A stretch of 10,355 nt of DNA from an uncultured Lachnospiraceae bacterium (GCA_910588595.1 CAJUQU010000126.1:1-10355), one strand, 5' to 3'; shown: positions 1 through 6,603, counted from the first letter of the stretch. The notes: generated from the letters alone by a model not told the origin. Numbers and translations: made by a program.

Positions 1-350
1 ACTGTCTTTTGTCTGGGACGCCTCATCGCGCACAACATGCCCCGCGTCAGTTTAAATCCTGTCAGCTGTGTCAGCACGTCAAACTCAGCTGTATAAACGG
101 GAATGTCTCCGCACCGTCCGATGATCTCTCCCCCCTGTCCTTCGATATGCTTTCTCTCCATCAATATTGACACCGGCGTACAGCCAGCGTCAAGTGCTCT
201 CTCGATCACTCTTGGACTTTCTGCTATAAACATACCATTGTGGGGCTCATGACGGTTTAAGAGCTGTCCCTCGCTGAGTCTCGCATATACGTCGAGCTGC
301 GGTGCGTCAAAATCTGTTATCTCTACAATATTATAAGTCCTATCCGGCAT
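1..350 (-). CDS. TrmH/SpoU-family RNA 2'-O-methyltransferase, N-terminal part (gene runs off the left edge)
   Basis: An open frame starts at the ATG at 350 and stays open to base 1, giving about 116 residues with no stop in the window. The protein begins MPDRTYNIVEITDF. It contains MFIAESPRVIERALDAG and ends near LTGFKLTRGMLCAMRRP, which matches the N-terminal substrate-binding region of TrmH-like 2'-O-ribose methylases of Clostridia. The SAM-binding SPOUT knot, normally in the C-terminal half, is missing because the window ends. An in-frame TGA lies 24 bases upstream of the ATG and an AGAAGGGG stretch lies about 11 bases upstream, so this start is firm. The gene follows the PAS gene by 27 bp and is probably co-transcribed with it. 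Members of this family methylate rRNA or tRNA; the actual target cannot be told from this fragment. Confidence 0.82.
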   Translation of the reverse strand, partial: MPDRTYNIVEITDFDAPQLDVYARLSEGQLLNRHEPHNGMFIAESPRVIERALDAGCTPVSILMERKHIEGQGGEIIGRCGDIPVYTAEFDVLTQLTGFKLTRGMLCAMRRPRQKT

Positions 351-377
351 ATGATCCCAATCCCCTTCTTTTCAACT

Positions 378-752
378 TCAGACGAAATCATACATTTTAG
401 CTGTCTCCCGGTTCCGATACTCATGTTTCTCGTAATAGCCGATCAGACTGCCATCGTCATTGCGCAGTGCAACCATATACACATCTTTGTTTTCTTTTTC
501 GTTGTAAGATGTATAGATCCGATCGTGTTCTTCACTCTCTGTAAACCACAAGATGACCTTTTTGATCAGCTCGCACGAATGCGGGCTGTGACAATCGAGC
601 AGACTCCGTCCCACCAGCGCCTGTCCACCCTGTTTTTCATATCGCTGTATCGCTGCCGGATTCATGTATATGATCTCATGCTCCAGATTGCAGATCACAA
701 CTGCACTTTTGTCCTGATCGATCACACTCTTAAAATATTTTGACAACTCCAT
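378..752 (-). CDS. Small single-domain PAS protein
   Basis: The 124-residue protein begins MELSKYFKSVIDQDKSAVVICN. It has one PAS-like fold over roughly residues 8-108: a first strand AVVICNLEHEIIYMNPAA, a helical middle, and closing strands DVYMVALRNDDGSLIGYYEKH. No kinase, GGDEF, HTH or membrane segment follows, so it is a stand-alone sensor or adaptor domain with unknown ligand and partner. The start at 752 has an excellent AGGAGGTG site five bases upstream. The gene lies 15 bp after the ATPase gene and 27 bp before the TrmH-family gene, which suggests one transcript. The family assignment rests on the PAS-like pattern and the N-P-A motif after the second strand. A role as a partner for the neighbouring ATPase would be speculation. 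Confidence 0.8.
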   Translation of the reverse strand: MELSKYFKSVIDQDKSAVVICNLEHEIIYMNPAAIQRYEKQGGQALVGRSLLDCHSPHSCELIKKVILWFTESEEHDRIYTSYNEKENKDVYMVALRNDDGSLIGYYEKHEYRNRETAKMYDFV

Positions 753-767
753 GCAAACACCTCCTAT

Positions 768-1625
768 TCACTGAAACTCATTTTCATATCTTTTAAAAAA
801 CTCATAATATGCCCTTACGTTGCCAAGCTCCGTCCAGCGCTTTACATCCACTATCTCCTCGTCCAGATCATAAATCTTTGCGCCTCGCATGGAGAGCAGG
901 AACGGCGAGTGCGTGGCGATCACGAACTGGCAGTGGAAAAAGCGGACGGAATCCTCCAGAAAACGCAGCAGCTCCTGCTGTTTTTCCGGCGACAGGCTGT
1001 TCTCTGGCTCGTCGAGCAGATACAGTCCGTTTTCCTTGATCTTATCTGCAAAATAGAGGAATGCGCTCTCCCCGTTGGAGTGCTCCCTCACATTGTCCTG
1101 CAGATGATTGCGCACAAACTTTGACTTCGTATTGCGGCGCGCGGAATTGATTTTTTTCAACCGCTCGTAATCTTCCAGGGAATGCATCTGGAAACGGGTA
1201 TTTTTCGCCTCCTGATACTCCTCAAACAGCTCCTCGCGCTTTCGGTCGATTCCCTCGTTAATGCTCCGCAGATCCAGCATAAAGTCAAACACATCATCGC
1301 TTGTGATGATCCTGCTGTCCTCCGGTATCTTACCGATCGTATCATAGGAACACATCGCTGTGTAAGCCCCGAAAAAATTCGATCGATTGTACAGCGTTTC
1401 GCGCCCCAGCCCCAGTTTTTCCGCGATCACATTCAACGCTGTCGTCTTCCCCGAACCATTGCCGCCATACAGGATCGTCACTTCCTCAAAGTCAAGCATT
1501 TTCAGCTGATGCTCGGACAGCACCAGAAACGGATACACCGTATCATAACAAGTACTCTTCTGTCCCATTGTAAAATCATATTCTGTCTCCCTGCCGGGGA
1601 ATTCAAAATGAGATAAATAGATCAT
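768..1625 (-). CDS. AAA family (RecF/ABC-like) ATPase
   Basis: The 285-residue soluble protein carries a complete ABC-type ATP site. Walker A is GGNGSGKT at 54-61, an ABC signature-like SNGES lies at 183-187, and Walker B is LYLLDEP at 201-207 with the catalytic Glu at 206. A switch histidine sits in ATHSPFLL at about 239. A charged helical stretch at about 125-180 separates the two halves and resembles the short coiled-coil insert of AAA_15/AAA_21-type proteins. No TOPRIM nuclease, membrane segment or transporter partner is present, so it is neither an OLD nuclease nor an obvious importer ATPase. The ATG at 1625 has AGGTG about nine bases upstream. It starts one base after the stop of a possible upstream small frame (1627-1743). 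The cellular role is unknown; proteins of this class act in DNA repair, defence or regulation. Confidence 0.85.
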   Translation of the reverse strand: MIYLSHFEFPGRETEYDFTMGQKSTCYDTVYPFLVLSEHQLKMLDFEEVTILYGGNGSGKTTALNVIAEKLGLGRETLYNRSNFFGAYTAMCSYDTIGKIPEDSRIITSDDVFDFMLDLRSINEGIDRKREELFEEYQEAKNTRFQMHSLEDYERLKKINSARRNTKSKFVRNHLQDNVREHSNGESAFLYFADKIKENGLYLLDEPENSLSPEKQQELLRFLEDSVRFFHCQFVIATHSPFLLSMRGAKIYDLDEEIVDVKRWTELGNVRAYYEFFKRYENEFQ

Positions 1626-1626
1626 G

Positions 1627-1743
1627 TCAATACACCTGTCTTTCCCATTGATACCGCGCCAAATCCACGCAGTTTCCTGTAAACATAATACTTTCTGCCC
1701 TCAACAGCTCCACCTGACGGTTGTCCAAATGACAACGCAGCAT
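1627..1743 (-). CDS. Possible small or decayed reading frame upstream of the ATPase gene
   Basis: On the minus strand a frame is open from 1887 down to the TGA at 1627-1629, 86 sense codons in all. The only ATG in it is at 1743, giving a 38-residue peptide that begins MLRCHLDNRQVELLRAE and ends RYQWERQVY. Upstream of that ATG the frame continues without stops and still looks protein-like (KIDDERRGTFCVIGFRSAS), but it has no ATG, GTG or TTG start. The stop lies one base before the ATPase ATG, the close spacing expected of translational coupling. No good ribosome binding site precedes 1743. It may be a real short gene, a gene that lost its 5' end, or chance. I do not recognise the sequence. Confidence 0.28.
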   Translation of the reverse strand: MLRCHLDNRQVELLRAESIMFTGNCVDLARYQWERQVY

Positions 1744-1784
1744 GTATGCGTGCCGTTGTGCTGCTGCACTTTTTGAGGCTGATC

Positions 1785-1831
1785 TAAAACCGATGACGCA
1801 AAATGTCCCTCTCCTCTCGTCATCGATCTTA
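1785..1831 (-). terminator. Long stem-loop after the duplicated-protein gene; candidate terminator
   Basis: Read on the minus strand, TAAGATCGATGACG (1831-1818) pairs with CGTCATCGGTTTTA (1798-1785). This is a 14 bp stem with two G-U wobbles and a 19-base loop. The descending arm contains TTTT paired to the A-rich base of the ascending arm, as in some intrinsic terminators, but no extra T-run follows. It lies about 65 bp after the stop of the gene at 1896-2453. The loop holds a purine-rich GAGGAGAGGG resembling a ribosome binding site. It could therefore be a terminator or an RNA structure controlling the downstream genes. It falls inside the open frame described at 1627-1887. Confidence 0.4.
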
Positions 1832-1895
1832 AAAACTGGTTTTATAACGTGAGGATAAAGGACATTTATAAAATTTTTATAAACTTTTCAAGATT

Positions 1896-2453
1896 TTATC
1901 GGATCACCCTGACCTCAAAAGCGGTCGTCTGCGGCGGAATACTCATCGTCATAAAATTGGCGTGGCGTACCCTTACCCGCAGACCCGGAACAAGATTTTC
2001 AAAGTTCATTGGTCTGCCCATTCCATTTAGGATCTGCGCATTGTCCGCCACATTGAAGCGTATGACTGTTGACAGATTCCCGTCACTGATCGTCGTGAAA
2101 CTCCTGCCCCGTCTGTCCACATCCACGATCCTGCCAACTGTCACATCCTCATTGCGCATTCCCCCTACCACCTGTATGACATATGCTGCCGCCTGCGGCG
2201 GAATGCTCCTTGTCGTTGCATTGGAAAATGCCGCATTCACAGTCATCCCTCTCCCCAGATCCCTAAGCGGTATCCGGTTACGGTTTTCGTCCATGATCAT
2301 TGTGTTGTCACTGACGTTGAGTCGTATTGTCTGATCATCCCTGCTACAATTGGGACAATCCCTGTAGGATACGAGTACGAACGAGCCATTCCTACCCGTC
2401 TCGACTTCCTCAATAGTCCCATTTGTGATCTGTGTCAAAAAAGTATTATCCAT
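1896..2453 (-). CDS. Uncharacterised protein made of two tandem 88-residue repeats
   Basis: I do not recognise this 185-residue protein. It shows a clear internal duplication: residues 43-97 align without gaps to 131-185 at an offset of exactly 88. Matching pieces are IRLNVSDN with IRFNVADN, GRGMTVNAAFSN with GLRVRVRHAN, and SIPPQAAAYVIQVV with SIPPQTTAFEVRVI. Each unit looks all-beta, with alternating hydrophobic strands and a GxxV turn, reminiscent of small beta-barrels such as DUF5666-type domains; that resemblance is inference. The first unit has a CPNC pair at 33-36 that the second lacks. There is no signal peptide or membrane segment. The ATG at 2453 follows AGGTGAG at a usable distance. 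It lies 45 bp after luxS on the same strand and may share its transcript. Confidence 0.75.
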   Translation of the reverse strand: MDNTFLTQITNGTIEEVETGRNGSFVLVSYRDCPNCSRDDQTIRLNVSDNTMIMDENRNRIPLRDLGRGMTVNAAFSNATTRSIPPQAAAYVIQVVGGMRNEDVTVGRIVDVDRRGRSFTTISDGNLSTVIRFNVADNAQILNGMGRPMNFENLVPGLRVRVRHANFMTMSIPPQTTAFEVRVIR

Positions 2454-2498
2454 TGGTATCTCACCTGTAAGATTTTAATATACTATATGCATGATTTC

Positions 2499-2978
2499 TC
2501 ACACAGGGTACACGAGTCTCGACTCATCGATCTGGTACAGCACCTCATCGAGATAGCGCTTCGCAAGATAATTTGCCATGCCAAGATTCATATCGAGATA
2601 ATTGCCGCAGTCCTTCGGGCTGGCTCCCGGGACTTCGCCCTTGTAATCCCTGATAAATTCATACAGCTCGATCATCAGCGGAACGATCTCTTTCGACTCG
2701 TAATCTCCCGCAAGCAGCAGATAAAATCCGGTTCTGCAGCCCATCGGACCAAAATAGATCGTCCTCTCACCAAATTCCTTATGATTTCTGAGGAAAGTCG
2801 CCGCCAGATGTTCGATCGTGTGCACCTCCGCAGTGTTCATGACTGGCTCCTCGTTCGGCGATGTCATGCGCAGATCAAACGTTGTGATCGTGCTCTCGCC
2901 AACCTTATCTTTTCTCGATACATACACGCCTGGCTGCAGTTTGATGTGATCAATTGTAAAGCTTGTTATTTTTTGCAT
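2499..2978 (-). CDS. luxS: S-ribosylhomocysteine lyase (AI-2 synthase)
   Basis: LuxS cleaves S-ribosylhomocysteine to homocysteine and 4,5-dihydroxy-2,3-pentanedione, the precursor of the AI-2 signal, in the activated methyl cycle. The 159-residue length is typical. The metal-binding HTIEH is present at 53-57, with a further Cys ligand in DCGNY at 124. The catalytic cysteine region GCRTGFY contains Cys81, and FDLRMTSPN lies at about 34-42. All key residues appear intact, so the enzyme should be active. The ATG at 2978 has a strong AGGAGGA site. The gene follows the secreted-protein gene by 58 bp. No Pfs nucleosidase gene, the preceding step in the cycle, lies nearby, and no SAM-type riboswitch is evident in the short upstream gap. 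Confidence 0.97.
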   Translation of the reverse strand: MQKITSFTIDHIKLQPGVYVSRKDKVGESTITTFDLRMTSPNEEPVMNTAEVHTIEHLAATFLRNHKEFGERTIYFGPMGCRTGFYLLLAGDYESKEIVPLMIELYEFIRDYKGEVPGASPKDCGNYLDMNLGMANYLAKRYLDEVLYQIDESRLVYPV

Positions 2979-3036
2979 GATTCGTCCTCCTGGTTATTTG
3001 TTCTGTTGCTATCCTGTATCACTTTTGCCCAAACAT

Positions 3037-3732
3037 TCAATATCTTGTCATGATATAGCTTGACGGATCGATCAGGTTCGATCTGGGTATCTCACGTCCC
3101 CAGTGAATCGAAGAATTGAAATTTCCCTCCGCCACAATGACTGAATCTTCCCTCACTTCAAGCACGATAACTGAATGTGTATCGTGATCTACCCTGAGAA
3201 TGTCCCCCACTTTTATATTGTTGTAGTCCTTATGGATCTGGGCTTTCACATCACCGAAAGCCGCATCACTCACTGCAAACGCGAATCCTGCACAGCCATA
3301 GCCGCCTATGTAGGTTCCACCTTTCCAGCCATAATAATTATCGTTTGTCCAGTGCATTCCCTCCGGGAAGACAGCCTTCTGCGCCATGATCGTCTCATAA
3401 ACCTGATCTGTCACCGCATCTGCCGTATCTGCCGTATCCTGCGCACTCAGACCGATCCCGTGGATATAGAATATTTGTCCATCCAAACAAATCTGAAAAT
3501 AGCCGTTACTCGTAACACCTGTCACCTGTATCGGCAGGTCTGCCGCCACCTCGGACAGCACTACTGTACCGTCGTCCGCGTCAGCCAGTATTATCGTATT
3601 CTCATTCGTATACAGGACTGCCTCCGCTGGTGTCACCGTGTACTCTGCTGCCGACGCACTCACCGCAGGTACACTGCACAGCAATGCCACACCAAACACA
3701 AAACCAACAATACCATTCCAAATCTTCTTCAT
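3037..3732 (-). CDS. Secreted SH3-like / CHAP- or NlpC-like cysteine-hydrolase domain protein
   Basis: The 231-residue precursor begins with a classic signal peptide: MKKIW, a hydrophobic stretch to about residue 22, and cleavage near SASA/AE at 28-29. Residues about 31-93 form an SH3-like beta segment. Residues 110-231 resemble a papain-fold cell-wall hydrolase: a Cys in GGYGCAGFAFAVSD at 147, a His in DHDTHSVIVLEV at 186, and a possible third residue around EGNFN at 202-205. This suggests a peptidoglycan amidase or endopeptidase, or a related amidase-like surface protein. Substrate and activity are inferred only. Its ATG overlaps the stop of the upstream cyclase gene (ATGA), so the two are translationally coupled, with AGGTGAG as the likely binding site. 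A short threonine/alanine/aspartate linker (QDTADTADAVTD) joins the two domains. Confidence 0.78.
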   Translation of the reverse strand: MKKIWNGIVGFVFGVALLCSVPAVSASAAEYTVTPAEAVLYTNENTIILADADDGTVVLSEVAADLPIQVTGVTSNGYFQICLDGQIFYIHGIGLSAQDTADTADAVTDQVYETIMAQKAVFPEGMHWTNDNYYGWKGGTYIGGYGCAGFAFAVSDAAFGDVKAQIHKDYNNIKVGDILRVDHDTHSVIVLEVREDSVIVAEGNFNSSIHWGREIPRSNLIDPSSYIMTRY

Positions 3733-5609
3733 CTTTTTCTAAGCTCACCTTTCTCTTTTTTTGCCACTTTTACTTTATACATCTCGTCATCCGCAGCTTT
3801 CATGTAATCATCGAACATTTTGTCGGACTCGGGATCGGTCAGCGCCTGTCCGATACTGACACTAATGTCATCTTCTGCCAGCCTCGCGATCACTTCCGCC
3901 CGAAACCGCTCCGCATCCCTCTCCTCTCCGATCGGGAAGAACGCGATAAACTCATCCCCTCCATACCGGTATACAAATCCCTCTTTCGGGCACCTTTCGA
4001 TCAGTACGTTCGCGATCTTCTTCAAGATCATATCACCCTTTTCATGCCCGTATGTATCGTTTACCTGCTTAAAATTATCCGCATCCACAAAGTTGATCAC
4101 ACATTTTCTGCCGCTTTCACAATGCTTGCGGTATTCCGGGTCGATCATATCCGTGTAGGCAATACGGTTGTATAACCCTGTGAGCTGATCCCTGTTGTAG
4201 ATCTCCCGCATCTTTTTGTTCGCTATTTCCAGCTGAAGCTTCTTGTACAGATTCTCGATCGTCTTGGTTATCGTGCTGTGGATATCATAAAAATACGGAT
4301 TGTCGTACAAGAATCTTCCGTTTTTTAGGATGCTGAATCCGGCTGTTTTCTCCCTGAAATGAATCGGGGTAAACATATATGCACTTCTTGCACCTGTCTT
4401 CTCATAATACTTTTTTAACTCGGAAAGCTCCTTGATCTTTAATGTCTTTCTGCCTTCTGTCGCGTATGCTACGATCAGGTTGTCCCTGTCATATCCCCTC
4501 ACCGTAAGCTCGCTCTCAGCCACACCATCATACAATCTTTTGTCGATCACGATCGCAAAGCCGTCACACGCCAGGCTCATGAAATACTCTGCAATGTGCC
4601 TGAATACCTCATCGTAGGTATTGCACTGCACGATCTCGCTCTCCAGCTTCATGAGCAGCTCCTCCTTATCCAGCTTGTCAACACCTGCGACGACCTGCCC
4701 CCTTGCATACTGCCTATAGTCGAGAAGCCCATTGTTCGGACACCCGCAGCTCTCGGAGAAAATGCACTTCGATGGCATAAAATGATTCCTGGGGACATCT
4801 TTTCCAGCCCACACATCCGTCAGGATCTCCATCGTCTTGTTTCCTATATTTTCCCGCATGTGCCCTACAGTCGTGATCTGGGGTGCAAAGTAGAGCGCCT
4901 TGTCAAGGTTGTCGAACCCTGTGATCTTGAAATCCCTTGGTATCTGATAACCCCGCTGCTGTGCCTTGTAGCAGAAGCCAGCCGCAATATTGTCATTCGC
5001 GCAGACAAACACATCAGGAAACTCCACCATCCTGCCTTGGAAACTCTTCATATACTGTTCAAAATATTCCACTCCGGTAGAGAAATCATAATCACCATAC
5101 CACACGGGATTGTTCTCCCTCGAAAGCCCAAGCCGGTCAAGACTCTCCTGGTAGGACTGCACCCGGAGCAGATTCTCATAATTTTCCCTCGGTCCCCCGG
5201 CAAAGATATACCTTCGGCAATGATGTTTGTGATATAGATGATCCATGAGATCTGCAACTGGTTTTTTATTGTCGATACCTGCATAGTAAAAACCTTCTAT
5301 ATCGCTGCCGATGCTCACGGTCGGTTTTCTACTCATGCGGATCATATTCACAAGACCATCAAAATAATATGGATCGGATATATTGGTGCAATCCATAATG
5401 ACACCATCAAACTCAGACAGATCAGGCAGTAAATAAATATTGTATTCACCGTGATTGTGTTTCCCGTCACGACTCCAGTTTCCATGACAATTGTACTGAT
5501 ACAGACAGATCTCCTCGCTGCACTTCGAGATGAACTTCATCATCCCATCCACCCACGCGTAGGTGATCAGCCGCTTCCATCCGTCTGAAAATAGCGCTAC
5601 TCTCTTCAT
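3729..5609 (-). CDS. Diguanylate cyclase with LacI/periplasmic-binding-protein-like sensor domain
   Basis: Residue numbers count from the ATG at 5609 (626 residues). Residues 1-290 look like the ligand-binding half of a LacI/XylR-type protein: MKRVALFSDGWKR start, VCANDNIAAGF, ITGFDN at 229-234, and the terminal SESCGC. There is no DNA-binding helix-turn-helix. A middle region (about 310-450) resembles the GAF-like linker found in such proteins. A helix then leads to the GGDEF domain (about 463-620), with DADNFKQVNDTYG at 509-521 and an intact GGDEF at 550-554, so cyclic-di-GMP synthesis is expected. The usual RxxD inhibitory site five residues before GGDEF is absent (PKEG there). No membrane segment is seen, so it should sense a cytosolic ligand, perhaps a sugar. 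GGAG lies nine bases before the ATG; an upstream TTG at 5615 is too close to it. The stop overlaps the next gene's ATG. Confidence 0.93.
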   Translation of the reverse strand: MKRVALFSDGWKRLITYAWVDGMMKFISKCSEEICLYQYNCHGNWSRDGKHNHGEYNIYLLPDLSEFDGVIMDCTNISDPYYFDGLVNMIRMSRKPTVSIGSDIEGFYYAGIDNKKPVADLMDHLYHKHHCRRYIFAGGPRENYENLLRVQSYQESLDRLGLSRENNPVWYGDYDFSTGVEYFEQYMKSFQGRMVEFPDVFVCANDNIAAGFCYKAQQRGYQIPRDFKITGFDNLDKALYFAPQITTVGHMRENIGNKTMEILTDVWAGKDVPRNHFMPSKCIFSESCGCPNNGLLDYRQYARGQVVAGVDKLDKEELLMKLESEIVQCNTYDEVFRHIAEYFMSLACDGFAIVIDKRLYDGVAESELTVRGYDRDNLIVAYATEGRKTLKIKELSELKKYYEKTGARSAYMFTPIHFREKTAGFSILKNGRFLYDNPYFYDIHSTITKTIENLYKKLQLEIANKKMREIYNRDQLTGLYNRIAYTDMIDPEYRKHCESGRKCVINFVDADNFKQVNDTYGHEKGDMILKKIANVLIERCPKEGFVYRYGGDEFIAFFPIGEERDAERFRAEVIARLAEDDISVSIGQALTDPESDKMFDDYMKAADDEMYKVKVAKKEKGELRKR

Positions 5610-5676
5610 ATTCAATATCTCCGTTTCCTAAGGCAGTATTTACCAATTGCATTTCAGATACACTATATCTCATTAT

Positions 5677-5706
5677 ATTATAACGCAATGTTGTATACTA
5701 AAACAA
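5677..5706 (-). promoter_or_regulatory. Probable sigma-A promoter for the cyclase/luxS block
   Basis: On the minus strand TTGTTT (5706-5701) is followed after 18 bases by a perfect TATAAT (5682-5677). Transcription would start near 5670, leaving a leader of about 60 bases before the ATG at 5609. A second TATAAT overlaps it one turn-half further on (5677-5672). The -35 box is weak, so activation or a slow basal rate is possible. Confidence 0.5.
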
Positions 5707-5734
5707 GGCAAATCTGATGAAATATTACAGCTCG

Positions 5735-5763
5735 TTGACGAATTTACTTTTATCTTATATAAT
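5735..5763 (+). promoter_or_regulatory. Strong sigma-A promoter for plsC
   Basis: TTGACG at 5735-5740, a 17-base spacer, then a perfect TATAAT at 5758-5763. The start point should be near 5770, exactly where the 35 bp palindrome begins. The leader to the ATG at 5857 is about 87 bases. It is divergent from the cyclase promoter 29 bp away. Confidence 0.82.
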
Positions 5764-5770
5764 ACAGTTA

Positions 5771-5805
5771 ACACGTCGAAGGCTTCCTGGAACCTTTTGA
5801 CGTGT
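5771..5805 (+). promoter_or_regulatory. 35 bp near-perfect palindrome at the plsC transcript start
   Basis: The arms are ACACGTCGAAGGCTTCC (5771-5787) and GGAACCTTTTGACGTGT (5789-5805) around a single central T. Fourteen of 17 positions are complementary as DNA. In RNA two of the other three become G-U pairs, leaving one C-C mismatch. It begins at the predicted +1 of the plsC promoter. Plausible roles are a 5'-terminal mRNA stem-loop that stabilises or regulates the message, an operator for a dimeric repressor, or an attenuator, since ATTTTC follows. Confidence 0.6.
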
Positions 5806-5856
5806 ATTTTCACACCAAACAAAGGCATGAACACTATAAGAAATCGGGGTTTTAGT

Positions 5857-6603
5857 ATGTTTTCAAGATTTTTACATGTGATTATCAGAAACTTGCACCA
5901 TATATACATGATTCCACAGATGGAGTACGTGTCCCGCCACCCTGAAAAATATTCGGAGGAACAGATGTATGCTCTCGACCGCCTGTGCATCAAACGAATG
6001 ATCAAACCCGGTCACATCACGACAGAGGGCTACGGCATCCACAATCTGCCTGACAAAGGCGGCTATATCATGTGCCCCAATCATCAGGGGAAATATGACG
6101 CGCTCGGCATCATGCTCACCCACAGCAAACCCTGTTCTGTCGTCATGGATATCGATAAGTCCAACACTCCGCTGGTGAAACAGTTCATCAACCTGGTACA
6201 CGGCAAGCGGATGAACAGGACTGACGCAAAACAGTCTATAAAGATTATCCGCGAGATGGCTGATGAGGCAAAACAGGGCCGCAAATTCATCATCTTCCCG
6301 GAGGGCGGCTACCACCACAACGGCAACACTACTACGGAATTCAAACCAGGAGCTTTCAAGTGTGCTGTATGGTCCAAAGTTCCAATCGTGCCTGTCGTGC
6401 TGATCGACTCATACCGCGTATTTGAAGAGCGGACGCTCAAACCTATCAGAACTTTCGTATATTATCTGAAACCGCTTTATTATGACGACTACAAGAATAT
6501 GACAACGATCGAAATCGCCCGGACGGTGCAGCATCGCATTCAGAAGATCCTAAATTGTTATCTTGCCGGCGCCGCACCAGCTTCCCTCGAGGAAATGGAG
6601 TAG
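5857..6603 (+). CDS. plsC: 1-acyl-sn-glycerol-3-phosphate acyltransferase (PlsC-like)
   Basis: The 248-residue enzyme should add a second acyl chain to lysophosphatidic acid at the inner face of the membrane in phospholipid synthesis. The catalytic HX4D motif is NHQGKYD at 75-81, motif III is FPEG at 147-150, and a motif IV-like proline sits in KVPIVPVVLID at about 174-184. An N-terminal amphipathic to hydrophobic stretch (FLHVIIRNLHHIYMI) may contact the membrane. The frame is open further upstream to 5647, but that would run through the promoter and palindrome. ATG 5857 has GGGG eight bases before it, and ATG 5827 is the main alternative. The last 46 bases overlap the end of the convergent Nudix gene. 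Acyl acceptor specificity is not certain, because the family is broad. Confidence 0.88.
   Translation: MFSRFLHVIIRNLHHIYMIPQMEYVSRHPEKYSEEQMYALDRLCIKRMIKPGHITTEGYGIHNLPDKGGYIMCPNHQGKYDALGIMLTHSKPCSVVMDIDKSNTPLVKQFINLVHGKRMNRTDAKQSIKIIREMADEAKQGRKFIIFPEGGYHHNGNTTTEFKPGAFKCAVWSKVPIVPVVLIDSYRVFEERTLKPIRTFVYYLKPLYYDDYKNMTTIEIARTVQHRIQKILNCYLAGAAPASLEEME

Noticed and set aside
351..743. Plus-strand 130-residue hydrophobic frame
   Set aside because: It mirrors the PAS gene, and its hydrophobic look comes from the antisense of charged codons.
1849..2334. Plus-strand 161-residue frame
   Set aside because: It is antisense to the duplicated protein, whose gapless internal repeat shows that the minus strand is the coding one.
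2487..3053. Plus-strand 188-residue frame
   Set aside because: It lies fully antisense to luxS, has no recognisable domain and no good start signal, whereas luxS is unmistakable.
5048..5284. Minus-strand 78-residue frame inside the cyclase gene
   Set aside because: It is an alternate frame of the binding-protein-like domain, without its own start signal or motif.
5647..5856. Upstream extension of plsC from ATG 5647
   Set aside because: It would translate through a strong promoter and the palindrome, and the extra 70 residues do not resemble PlsC proteins.
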